NCBI GenBank assembly: GCA_005893365.1
Contig: VBPB01000060.1
Span: forward strand, 1-10,263
DNA length: 10,263 nt
Reading direction: 5' to 3'
Source: Candidatus Eiseniibacteriota bacterium
GTDB lineage: Bacteria > Eisenbacteria > RBG-16-71-46
The notes beneath the pieces were generated by a model that had not been told where the DNA came from, made no database searches, and saw nothing but the letters and a program-made list of their open reading frames with translations. This document shows, piece after piece, positions 1 to 6,654 of this stretch. A program made the translations under genes and the position numbers. Position 1 is the stretch's first letter, and every line of letters begins with the position of its first letter.

Positions 1-188
1 CGGACGGCGGGGCTTCCCTTCCCACGGCGGCATCGCGAGGTGTCATGTTTCCGAGCGCAGCACACAACGTTCACAGTCCAGCAACCATTAGAGATTAGTC
101 AACTTAGCGCCACGAAGTCAACAGATTTCAGGGTTTCGGACGCTCCTGCCCCCCTCGCGACCCCAGCGGATTCCCGACCGTTCCCCGG
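1..188. other. Intergenic region left of the export operon
   Basis: No convincing gene lies here. Bases 50-160 are clearly richer in A+T than the rest of the window, as expected of a regulatory gap. It holds the candidate leftward promoter described separately. On the minus strand an ATG at 44-46 opens a frame that runs off the window edge (about 15 codons) and sits about 40 nt downstream of the predicted transcription start. It could be the start of the next gene, but its ribosome binding site is weak and the piece is too short to identify. A short stem (176-180 with 186-190) overlaps the stop codon of the export gene but has no U-tract, so I do not call a terminator. Confidence 0.5.
92..121 (-). 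promoter_or_regulatory. Candidate sigma70-type promoter reading left
   Basis: On the minus strand a -35 box TTGACT (116-121) and a -10 box TAATCT (92-97) are separated by 18 bp. Each matches the consensus at five of six (-35) and four of six (-10) positions, and the surrounding DNA is AT-rich. Transcription would begin near position 85 and leave the window. It lies downstream of the export gene, so it would start a separate unit. This is inferred from sequence only, and the gene it would serve is not visible. Confidence 0.5.
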
Positions 189-1703
189 TCAGCGCCTGAC
201 CACCACGATGACCGTCGCCACCTGGGCCGCCACCGACAGCAACGTCTGAAGCCGCTGCCATACCGTCACGTCCGGCCGCTCCGGGACCCAGATCAGGTCG
301 CCGGGCGCGACGGCTTGCACGTCGCGTGCCCGCTGCGACTGGCCGGTGGCCGAGCCCGTGATGCGAACCTTGCCTCGGTCCGCGCGCGCCGTGAACCCGC
401 CACCCAGCTCGATGTACTCGTGGAGGGTCCGGCCCGGCGCCACGCGCACGGCGTCGCCCCAGCGCAGCAGGATGTCCAGCTCGGGCGACTTGCGCAGCCG
501 CGCCCAGTCGACGCGGAAGTCCTCCCGGTGCGCGGCCAGCTTGGCGCGCAGCGTCTCGTATTCGGTGTCCGTCATCTCGCTCCGAGAGAGCTTGATGAGC
601 CGGTCGAATTCCGGATCGGACTCGTTCCCGCGCGTGGTGTGGAAGACGCGGATGGTGCTCAGGTCCGCGTTGCCCCGGAAGCCCCCCGCCGCCGTCACCA
701 GATCGCTGAGCCGATGGCGTCCCTGCTGGATGGGATAGACGCCGGGCCGCGCGACCTCACCCAGGATGCTGGCCTCGTGCTGCACGTGGTATTCGGGGAC
801 GTAATAGACGTAGACGTGGTCGCCTTCGTGCAGTTCCGGGTTGGTCGTCCGCGAGTAGACGTCGCCCAGCTCGAACCAGAGCGACTCGGCGACGAAGGCG
901 TCCTTCCAGCGCACCAGCAGCGCGCGCGAGGCGTCGGCCGCGGGCAGCGGGTCGCCGGCGAGGCGGAAAAGCGTGAGCAGGCTGTCCCGATCGCCGAGCT
1001 CGAACTTGCCGGCCTGGGCCAGCGCGCCCAGCGCGTAGATGAACTCGGTGGCCACCGGGACGTTGACGATGTCGCCATCGCGGAGCCAGGGATTCACGGA
1101 GACGTCGCCGGTGCGCCGGAACAGATCCAGGTCCGCCTGATCGCGGCTGCCGTCGGTGTGCGTGACCAGGATGCGCCGCAGCGACCCGTCCCCGAGGAGC
1201 GCCCCGGTGTTCAGCAGGTCGCCCACCCGGCTCGCGCCGTTGCTCATCGCCGGGCCCGGCTGCTTCACCTGCCCGGTGAGGTAGACGTAGAACGAACGCG
1301 GGCGCGTGAGGCGCACGTCCAGGCTCACGCCGCGATAGTCCGCGCGGAGCACGCCCAGCACTGCTTCCCGCACCTGCGCGAGCGTGCGGCCGGCCACCGG
1401 GATGGCACCGGATCCGGGCAGCATGAGGACGCCCTCCGGCCCCACCTCGCCGATCCAGCTCCGCGACACCCGGCCCCACATCTGGACCTGGATGAGATCG
1501 CCTGGGCCGACCCGGTAGACCTTCGGGTCCACGACCCCGGCCAGGGTCAGCGGCGGGACCTTCGAGAGCAGGGGCTCCTCAGCGGGCGCGTTGCTCAGGT
1601 CGCCCGGCGACGACTGCCCGGTTCCCAACTGGCCGGACACCGGGGACACCAGCATCCAGCCCATCACCAGGGCGGACAGGACGCACCCGAGGAGCTTCCT
1701 CAC
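189..1703 (-). CDS. SLBB-domain polysaccharide export protein (Wza/OtnA type)
   Basis: This is a 504-residue periplasmic/outer-membrane protein of the polysaccharide biosynthesis/export family, which forms the exit channel for capsule or exopolysaccharide. Residues 1-25 form a signal peptide (basic start, hydrophobic core, PVSGQ end) with no lipobox cysteine near the cleavage site, unlike lipidated Wza. The Poly_export domain starts with YRVGPGDLIQVQMWG (63-77) and continues to about 145. SLBB-like beta-grasp units follow, each ending in a typical motif: LTGQVKQPG (142-150), ILGEVARPGVYPI (313-325) and ELGGGFT (432-438). A hydrophobic helix (about 485-502) ends the protein at VVVRR. At 504 residues it is longer than Wza (about 380) and belongs to the longer multi-SLBB subtype. 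I chose the GTG at 1701-1703 because AGGAGGT lies 6 nt upstream and the signal peptide follows directly. The start overlaps the rfbB stop as GTGA, implying translational coupling. It is the last gene of the ugd operon. Confidence 0.92.
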   Translation of the reverse strand: MRKLLGCVLSALVMGWMLVSPVSGQLGTGQSSPGDLSNAPAEEPLLSKVPPLTLAGVVDPKVYRVGPGDLIQVQMWGRVSRSWIGEVGPEGVLMLPGSGAIPVAGRTLAQVREAVLGVLRADYRGVSLDVRLTRPRSFYVYLTGQVKQPGPAMSNGASRVGDLLNTGALLGDGSLRRILVTHTDGSRDQADLDLFRRTGDVSVNPWLRDGDIVNVPVATEFIYALGALAQAGKFELGDRDSLLTLFRLAGDPLPAADASRALLVRWKDAFVAESLWFELGDVYSRTTNPELHEGDHVYVYYVPEYHVQHEASILGEVARPGVYPIQQGRHRLSDLVTAAGGFRGNADLSTIRVFHTTRGNESDPEFDRLIKLSRSEMTDTEYETLRAKLAAHREDFRVDWARLRKSPELDILLRWGDAVRVAPGRTLHEYIELGGGFTARADRGKVRITGSATGQSQRARDVQAVAPGDLIWVPERPDVTVWQRLQTLLSVAAQVATVIVVVRR

Positions 1704-2107
1704 GCACGCACCTCCTTCAATGTCTTGCGCCGACCATACGTCCGTTCGTAGTAGGCCCGGAACTCGCCTTCCTTGATCGGGCGCCACCAGGCTTCGTGCT
1801 CGCGATACCATTCGACCGTCCGCCGGAGCCCTTCCGCTAGCGGCACCCGCGGCGCCCAGCCGGTCTCGCGCTCGAGCTTGGTGCAATCGACCGCGTAGCG
1901 CCGATCGTGGCCCGGGCGGTCCTCGACGTGGCGGATGAGGCTCGCCGGCTTCCCCAGCACGCCCAGGATGGCGCTCGTGATGGTCAGCACGTCGAGCTCG
2001 TTCTGCGCGCCGATGTTGAAGGTCTCGCCCTCGACCCCGGCGGTCTCGAGCAGCCGGATCAGGGCGTCGCAATGGTCGTCCACGTGGATCCAGTCGCGCC
2101 GGTTGAG
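1700..2107 (-). pseudogene. rfbB: dTDP-glucose 4,6-dehydratase, C-terminal fragment (after frameshift)
   Basis: This is the second part of the broken rfbB, in a different frame from the N-terminal part. Reading resumes at 2107 with LNRRDWIHVDDHCDALIRLL, the family's nucleotide-binding segment. It continues with FNIGAQNE, RPGHDRRYAVD, GW.P and TVEWY..H..WW, all standard for the C-terminal half of RmlB/RfbB. It ends at a TGA overlapping the GTG of the export gene. An internal GTG at 2081-2083 could start a 127-residue product, but that would lack the NAD-binding fold and catalytic residues. Its good preservation, with no further stops, argues that the lesion is recent or an assembly error. Confidence 0.85.
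1710..1716 (-). promoter_or_regulatory. Ribosome binding site fixing the export-protein start
   Basis: A strong Shine-Dalgarno sequence AGGAGGT lies 6 nt before the GTG start at 1701-1703, inside the last codons of rfbB. It decides against the longer open frame that continues upstream to 2072, which is only a shadow of rfbB. Confidence 0.8.
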
Positions 2108-2721
2108 CCGATCGCGTTGGTCACGAACAGCGGCACCAGCTTCTCGGGATACTGGCGGGGGCCGTAGTTGTTGGCGCAGCGCGTCACGACCACGGGCAGG
2201 CCGTAGGTCGCGAAGTAGGCGTACGCGAGTCGGTCGCCGCCGGCCTTGCTGGCCGCGTAGGGACTGCGCGGCATGAGGGGCCAGGTCTCGGTCGCGTGCC
2301 CCTCCATCACCTCGCCGTAGACCTCGTCGGTGGACACCTGGAGGAACCGGCGCAGGTTGCGGCGCCGTGCCTCCTCGCAGAGCACGAACACGCCGTACAC
2401 GTCGGTCTGGATGAACTCGCCTGGGGACTCGATCGACCGGTCCACGTGGGACTCGGCGGCGAAGTTGAGCGCCAGGTCGCAGCCGTCCATCGCCCCGGCC
2501 ACCGCCTGCGGATCGCGGATGTCGCCGTGCACGAAGGTCAGCGACCGGCGCGGCAGCCCCTCCAGATTCTCCTGGCGGCCCGCGTAGGTGAGCGCATCGA
2601 GGACGACCATGTGGCTGTCCGGAAAGCGGGCGAGGAAGGCGCGGACGAAGTTCGAGCCGATGAAACCGGCGCCTCCCGTCACCAGCACCCGGCTTCCGTC
2701 GAGGGAGAGCCGGTCACCCAT
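2059..2721 (-). pseudogene. rfbB: dTDP-glucose 4,6-dehydratase, N-terminal fragment (frameshifted)
   Basis: RfbB/RmlB is the extended short-chain dehydrogenase that converts dTDP-glucose to dTDP-4-keto-6-deoxyglucose, the branch point for rhamnose and other deoxysugars. The fragment has the NAD motif GGAGFIGS (16-23), LTYAG (44-48), AAESHVDRSI (88-97), the catalytic TDE (131-133) inside STDEVYG, the YxxxK pair Y155/K159, and TRCANNYGPRQYPEKLVPLF (180-199). Homology ends at NAI (residue 204, codon 2110-2112). The next 16 residues are out of frame and reach a stop at 2059. Compared with the family, the loop between NAI and LNRRDW (usually a DGxPxPVYGDG-like 11-residue stretch) is missing. Only two bases remain there, which implies a net loss of about 31 nt. 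The ATG at 2719-2721 overlaps the end of the upstream cupin gene by 8 nt. As sequenced the enzyme would be inactive. Confidence 0.9.
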
Positions 2722-3169
2722 CCTTGCGATCCCAGTCGTAGGGGATGTCGGGGCTGTGGGGCGGTATGCGGAACTCGTCGGGTTCGGCGTGGACGTAGTG
2801 CTCGGAGGGCGTGTTCACCAGGTAGGCGGGCTCCGCGCCCAAGCCCTTCATGCCGTGCAGCACCAGCGGCGGGATCACCAGCAGGAGCGGATTCTGGTCG
2901 CCCAGGAAGAACTCGTTGATCTCGCCCTTGGTCTTGCTCCCCTCGCGGGTGTCGTAGAGCACGACCTTGGCCATGCCCTTGACGATCACGAAGTGGTCGG
3001 TCTGCCGGCGATGGTAGTGCCAGCCCTTGACCACGCCCGGATAGACGACCGACAGGTAGACCTGACCGAACTTCTGGAAGAACTCGTCGTCGTCGCGCAT
3101 CATCTCCATCAGGAAACCGCGCTCGTCGGCGATGACCTTGAGCCGTTTGGTCCGGACGCCCTCGATCAT
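2714..3169 (-). CDS. RmlC-like cupin (dTDP-4-dehydrorhamnose 3,5-epimerase family)
   Basis: This is a 151-residue single-domain cupin related to the dTDP-4-keto-sugar epimerases and isomerases. It starts with the family pattern ADERGFLMEMMRDDDEFF (14-31) and continues with QVYLSVVYPGVVKGWHYH (36-53), whose H51 aligns with the catalytic-histidine region of RmlC (RGLHxQ). Later segments include GEINEFFLGDQNP (82-94), IPPLVLHGMKG (99-109) and DIPYDW (141-146). It is shorter than classical RmlC (about 180 residues), and WHYHRRQTDHF replaces the usual RGLHYQ, so it is probably not orthodox RmlC. A 3,5-epimerase, a single-site epimerase or a ketoisomerase are all possible. It lies 11 nt after ugd and overlaps rfbB by 8 nt, so it most likely acts on the RfbB product. 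The ATG at 3167-3169 has only a weak G-rich site before it, and expression probably relies on coupling to ugd. Confidence 0.85.
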   Translation of the reverse strand: MIEGVRTKRLKVIADERGFLMEMMRDDDEFFQKFGQVYLSVVYPGVVKGWHYHRRQTDHFVIVKGMAKVVLYDTREGSKTKGEINEFFLGDQNPLLLVIPPLVLHGMKGLGAEPAYLVNTPSEHYVHAEPDEFRIPPHSPDIPYDWDRKDG

Positions 3170-3180
3170 CCCGCCGCCCG

Positions 3181-4515
3181 CTAGGCCCGCGAGGCGACGC
3201 GGACCCGGCCCCGCCCGACGCCGACGTGCTTCATCCCGGCGGCCTCGACCTCGGCGGGGTCGTAGAGGTTCCGCAGGTCGCACAGCACCGGCTTGCGCAT
3301 CACCCGCTTGAGCCGCGCCAGGTCCATGTTCCGGAACTCGTTCCACTCGGTGATGATGGCCACCGCGTCGGTGCCGCGCGCGGCGTCGTAGGCGTCCTCC
3401 GCCAGCTCCAGCCGCCCGAGCCCGGGCAGCCGGCGCACGCCCGGCATGGCCACCGGGTCGAACACGCGCACCTTGAGCCCGCGGCGCTTGAGCCCGGCGA
3501 GGATGGTGAGCGCCGGGGACTCGCGCAGGTCGTCCGTGTTGGGCTTGAACGAGAGCCCGAGCAGGGCGACGCGCTTGCCGCGCGGCGAGCCGACCGCGCG
3601 CATGATCTTGTCGACCATGCGCTTCATCTGGCCCTCGTTGGCGGCGATCGCGGCATCCACGATCCCGGTCGTGACGCCCGCCTGGCGCGCGAAGGCCGCC
3701 AGGGCCAGCGTGTCCTTCGGGAAGCACGAGCCGCCGTAGCCGGGGCCCGCGTGCAGGAACTTGCCGCCGATGCGCCGATCCATCCCCATGCCCTTGGCGA
3801 CGGTCTGGACGTCGGCGCCCAGCGCTTCGCACAGGTTGGCGATCTCGTTGATGAAGGAGATCTTGGTCGCGAGGAAGGAGTTCGAGGCGTACTTGATGAG
3901 CTCGGCGGTCTCGAGCGTCGTGACCACCATCGGGGTCTCGAGCAGGAACAGCGGGTCGTGGATCTTGCGCAGGATGCTGGCCGCCTTCTTGGTCTCGGCG
4001 CCGATCACGATGCGGTCCGGTCGCATGAAGGTCTCGATCGCCGAGCCCTCGCGCAGGAACTCGGGGTTCGACGCCACGTCGAACTCGGCGCCGCGGCGGG
4101 CGAAGCGGCGGATGTGGGCGTAGAGCGAACGCGCCGTGCCCACGGGGGCGGTGCTCTTCTGCACCACCAGCTTGTAGCGGCCGACGTGCTTCGCCACGAC
4201 CCGCGCCACCGCGTAGATGGCGCTGGTGTCGGCGCTGCCGTCGGGACCGGGCGGCGTGCCGACCGTGATGAACACGACCTGGGAGGACTCGAGCGCCGCG
4301 GGCAGGTCGTTGGAGAAGCGGAGCCGGCCCTCACGCACGTTGCGCGCGACCATCTCGGGCAGCCCGGGCTCGAAGAAGGGGAGCTCGAGGGCGTTCATGC
4401 GCTCGATCTTGGCGGTGTCGTTGTCGACACAAGTGACGGTGTTGCCGAAGTCGGCCAGGCAGGCGCCCGACACGAGGCCCACATAGCCCGTACCCACGAC
4501 CGTAATCGAGTGCAA
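3181..4515 (-). CDS. ugd: UDP-glucose 6-dehydrogenase
   Basis: Ugd is a cytosolic enzyme that oxidises UDP-glucose to UDP-glucuronate with two NAD+, supplying acidic sugar for extracellular glycans. The 444-residue product has the expected family length. It shows the NAD-binding VGTGYVGL (7-14) with D31 closing the fold, STAPVGT (121-127), NPEFLREGSAI (150-160), NSFLATKISFINEIANL (212-228) with K218, and the active-site GPGYGGSCFPKD (257-268) with nucleophile C264 and D268. The C-terminal UDP-binding domain carries GLSFKPNTDDLRESPA. I chose a TTG start at 4513-4515, which places the Rossmann motif at the very N-terminus and has AAAGGA 6 nt upstream. The open frame continues to 4935, but that extension has no homology and crosses the promoter. 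It is the first gene of the operon, 11 nt before the cupin gene. GDP-mannose dehydrogenase is the nearest alternative, but the pattern fits UDP-glucose better. Confidence 0.95.
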   Translation of the reverse strand: MHSITVVGTGYVGLVSGACLADFGNTVTCVDNDTAKIERMNALELPFFEPGLPEMVARNVREGRLRFSNDLPAALESSQVVFITVGTPPGPDGSADTSAIYAVARVVAKHVGRYKLVVQKSTAPVGTARSLYAHIRRFARRGAEFDVASNPEFLREGSAIETFMRPDRIVIGAETKKAASILRKIHDPLFLLETPMVVTTLETAELIKYASNSFLATKISFINEIANLCEALGADVQTVAKGMGMDRRIGGKFLHAGPGYGGSCFPKDTLALAAFARQAGVTTGIVDAAIAANEGQMKRMVDKIMRAVGSPRGKRVALLGLSFKPNTDDLRESPALTILAGLKRRGLKVRVFDPVAMPGVRRLPGLGRLELAEDAYDAARGTDAVAIITEWNEFRNMDLARLKRVMRKPVLCDLRNLYDPAEVEAAGMKHVGVGRGRVRVASRA

Positions 4516-4521
4516 ATCGGG

Positions 4522-4527
4522 TCCTTT
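4522..4527 (-). promoter_or_regulatory. Ribosome binding site supporting the TTG start of ugd
   Basis: AAAGGA lies 6 nt upstream of the TTG at 4513-4515 on the minus strand. No ATG or GTG near the Rossmann motif fits better. A small GC hairpin (4536-4540 with 4544-4548) lies just upstream in the leader and might affect access to the site. That last point is speculation. Confidence 0.6.
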
Positions 4528-4606
4528 CGTCGGGACGCCCGGAGGGCGGGGCAGCCGTGCGCCACATGGTGATGAGGGTGAGGGTCGCGTGGCGATTGAG
4601 CGAATC

Positions 4607-4635
4607 AGGTTAGAGCCCCGCGCGAGGGCCGTCAA
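4607..4635 (-). promoter_or_regulatory. Sigma70-type promoter of the ugd-cupin-rfbB-export operon
   Basis: On the minus strand a -35 box TTGACG (4630-4635) and a -10 box TAACCT (4607-4612) are separated by the ideal 17 bp. The predicted start is near 4600, giving a leader of about 85 nt before the ugd TTG. Nothing else in this GC-rich gap looks as promoter-like, and its placement before the first gene of a packed operon fits. The call is by inspection only. Confidence 0.65.
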
Positions 4636-4864
4636 GCACCCGGGCGCGCTTGCAGGAGTCGCCGGTGCCAGTAGACACTCCCAGGATGCGTGGCGGTCCG
4701 TTGGGCGGAGATCCGGACACAGTCGGATTCGCAGGTGCGCGAAAGGACGATCCGGCGATGTCGTCGACACCGGTCTTCCCCACCGCCTGCTCCTCAGGGG
4801 ATCGGCCTCGCCGTGGTCTCCCGGGGGAGACGGCCGGCGGCCGGATGCGTGAGGCTCGGCGCGC

Positions 4865-6493
4865 GTGAGCCTCCCCCTGCGCATCGGATTCATCCTCGAG
4901 GGTCTCTCGGTTCCCGCGTGGCAGGCCGAACTCATGGAGGCGGTGGGTTCGGAGCCGGGGCTCGAGCGGTCCGTGCTCCTCGTCGACCGCAGCGGGACCT
5001 CGCGACCTCCGGCGCCCGCGATTCTGGCCGCCTACGATGCCGTCGATCGCCTCCTGGACCGCGGGCGGAACACGCGGCTGCGGACGGTCGAGATCGCGAC
5101 CGGGAAGACTCCGGTCGTGGAGTGGGTGCCAGGGCCCGACCCCGCGCGCGGGCTCGAGCCGGAAGTGCGCGCGCGGCTGAGCGAACAGCGTCTCGATGTG
5201 CTGCTCGATCTCCGCGCCGGGGGTCCCCGGCGGGAGCTCCCGGCCGTGGCACGATTCGGCCTCTGGGCGATCCGATTCGGGGCCTGCGGTCTGGACGGCG
5301 GAGGACTCCCCGGCCTCTGGGAGATCGTGGAGCGGGGGTCCCTCGCCACGGCGACGCTCGAGGCACAGGGACCGGATGGGGCGCGGCGGGTCCTGGGTCA
5401 GACGACCTGCGGCACCCACCTCTACTCGCTGCTCAGGACCCGATGCGTCCTGGTCGCGGCGACGGTGAACCTGGCGCTGGGGCGGCTCCGGGGTCTTCGC
5501 GATCTCGGCCACGGGTTCCTCACCCGGCGGTCGTGCGGACCCGAGAATCCGGAGACGTCGCGACCGCGATCACCGGGAGCCCTCCGCCTGTCGGAGATGG
5601 TCGCGACGTGCGGCCTCAGGCTGGCGCGCCGACTGTGGGAGAAGGCGCTGCGCGACGACTTCTACTGGTCGGTCGCCATCGCGCCCCGGCCACCCGGGGC
5701 TGGGCTCGCGACCCTGCGCGATGCGCCGTTCCGAGAGCTTCCCCAATCCCCCGACTGGTTCCACGCGGACCCGGTCCTCTTCGAACATCAGGGGCGGCAC
5801 TTCGTGTTCATGGAGGCGTTCCCGTACGCGACCGGCAAGGGCGTGATCGCGGTGAGCCGCATCGAGCCCGGCGGAGCCATGTCGCCGCCCGAGACCGTGC
5901 TCGAGCGTCCGTACCATCTCTCGTACCCGTTCGTCTTCTCTCAGCACGGACAGATCCTCATGATCCCCGAGACCAGCGGGAACCAAACGATCGAGCTCTA
6001 TCGTTGCGAACGCTTCCCGGACCGGTGGGTACTGGACACCGTCCTGATGGACGGGGTCGAGGCCGCGGACGCGACCGTCCTCGAGCACGCGGGACGCCTG
6101 TGGATGTTCGTGACGATGGCTTCGCGCGGCCTGTGGCCCGACACCGAGCTCCACGTGTTCCACGCGCAGGATGTGCGCGGGCCCTGGCAGCCGCACCCGC
6201 TCAACCCGGTCGTGTCGGACGTGCGACGGGCGCGGCCCGCGGGACCGGTCTGGGAGGAAGCGGGCCGGCTCATCCGGCCCGCGCAGGACTGCCGGTTGGG
6301 ATACGCCGCCGCGACCTCGTTCCAGCGCATCACGACGCTCACGACCGAGGACTTCGCGGAGGAACCATTCGCCCGCCTGACCGCCGACCAGCTCCGCTGG
6401 AAGCGGGATGCGCGACGGACCCACACGTGGTGCATGGGAACCGGGTTCGTGGCCCTCGATGCTACGGTGTCGCGCTGGAGGGTGTCGGGCTAG
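4865..6493 (+). CDS. GINT1-like protein: formyltransferase-like domain plus beta-propeller
   Basis: This 542-residue cytosolic-looking protein has no signal peptide or membrane segment. Residues 5-215 resemble a formyltransferase-like fold seen at the front of this family: LRIGFILEGLSVPAWQAELM (5-24), LDVLLDLR (110-117), ARFGLWAIRFG (129-139) and GGGLPGLWEIVERG (145-158). Residues about 297-535 match the domain also found in plant glucosamine inositolphosphorylceramide transferase 1, a five-bladed-propeller type. Its signatures are WFHADPVLF (298-306), RPYHLSYPFVF (348-358), MIPETSGNQTIELYR (366-380), FPDRWVL (384-390), ADATV (401-405), ARPAGPVWEEAGRLIRPAQDC (456-476) and RTHTW (518-522). In bacteria such proteins occur in polysaccharide clusters, but their reaction is not established. 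A role in modifying or transferring an amino- or acyl-sugar is inference. The GTG start at 4865 is the first after an in-frame TGA, with a weak GAGG 10 nt upstream. The gene is divergent from ugd and convergent with the flippase gene. Its TAG stop is part of the MITE target site. Confidence 0.8.
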   Translation: MSLPLRIGFILEGLSVPAWQAELMEAVGSEPGLERSVLLVDRSGTSRPPAPAILAAYDAVDRLLDRGRNTRLRTVEIATGKTPVVEWVPGPDPARGLEPEVRARLSEQRLDVLLDLRAGGPRRELPAVARFGLWAIRFGACGLDGGGLPGLWEIVERGSLATATLEAQGPDGARRVLGQTTCGTHLYSLLRTRCVLVAATVNLALGRLRGLRDLGHGFLTRRSCGPENPETSRPRSPGALRLSEMVATCGLRLARRLWEKALRDDFYWSVAIAPRPPGAGLATLRDAPFRELPQSPDWFHADPVLFEHQGRHFVFMEAFPYATGKGVIAVSRIEPGGAMSPPETVLERPYHLSYPFVFSQHGQILMIPETSGNQTIELYRCERFPDRWVLDTVLMDGVEAADATVLEHAGRLWMFVTMASRGLWPDTELHVFHAQDVRGPWQPHPLNPVVSDVRRARPAGPVWEEAGRLIRPAQDCRLGYAAATSFQRITTLTTEDFAEEPFARLTADQLRWKRDARRTHTWCMGTGFVALDATVSRWRVSG

Positions 6494-6546
6494 TGTCTCG
6501 TACCGGAAATCATGCACACGCCGCGCGGGTTCTCGTGGCCGCTGAC
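6493..6546 (+). repeat. Left terminal inverted repeat of the MITE-like element
   Basis: This arm pairs with 6600-6654. Counting from the CTAG at each end, about 47 of 57 aligned positions agree, with one single-base gap. The outer 25 bases (through CGTACCGG and AATCATG) differ at two positions. The inner 14 bases (TCGTGGCCGCTGAC) are identical. Divergence is concentrated in the middle of the arm. Confidence 0.85.
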
Positions 6547-6599
6547 TGCGTCGCTCCTCCTCCGTGTATCGCAACGGATACGCGTCGTCGTCGCTCCTT

Positions 6600-6654
6600 G
6601 TCAGCGGCCACGATCCCTCCGCGGGGCATGCACATGATTGCCGGTACGGGACAC
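6600..6654 (-). repeat. Right terminal inverted repeat of the MITE-like element
   Basis: This is the inverted copy of 6493-6546, read on the minus strand from GTGTCCCGTACCGG inward to TCGTGGCCGCTGAC. It has one extra A relative to the left arm. Confidence 0.85.

Larger units (their letters stand above)
4516..4864. other. Divergent intergenic region between ugd and the GINT1-like gene
   Basis: These 349 bases separate two divergently transcribed genes. The left part carries the ugd leader and promoter. The right part, upstream of the plus-strand gene, holds no gene that I can support. Open frames crossing it encode low-complexity arginine- and proline-rich peptides typical of GC-rich non-coding DNA. 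A weak plus-strand promoter-like pair (TTGCAG at 4650-4655, TAGACA at 4672-4677, 16 bp apart) and a short interrupted palindrome, TGTCGTCGACA, near 4758-4768 are present. Neither is strong enough to annotate. Confidence 0.55.

Noticed and set aside
176..190. Small stem at the end of the export gene as a terminator
   Set aside because: It has only five base pairs and overlaps the stop codon, with no U-tract on the transcribed side.
40..249. Plus-strand open frame of 69 codons at the left edge
   Set aside because: It has no recognisable motif, crosses the candidate leftward promoter and runs into the antisense of the export gene's end.
315..1751. Long plus-strand open frame opposite the export gene
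   Set aside because: Its composition is dominated by Arg, Ala, Val and His, with no family motif. The opposite strand encodes a clear SLBB export protein, so this is a GC-skew shadow.
1704..2072. N-terminal extension of the export protein up to 2072
   Set aside because: The extension is rfbB read in the wrong frame. A signal peptide and strong ribosome site place the start at 1703.
3226..4572. Long plus-strand open frame opposite ugd
   Set aside because: It is a low-complexity shadow. The minus strand encodes all Ugd motifs and the catalytic cysteine.
4650..4677. Plus-strand promoter-like pair TTGCAG / TAGACA before the GINT1-like gene
   Set aside because: The -10 match is poor and it lies nearly 190 nt before the start codon. 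It is not better than chance expectation.
4516..4935. N-terminal extension of ugd up to 4935
   Set aside because: It would put 140 unrelated residues before the Rossmann motif, which normally lies at the very N-terminus. It also spans the promoter and the start of the divergent gene.
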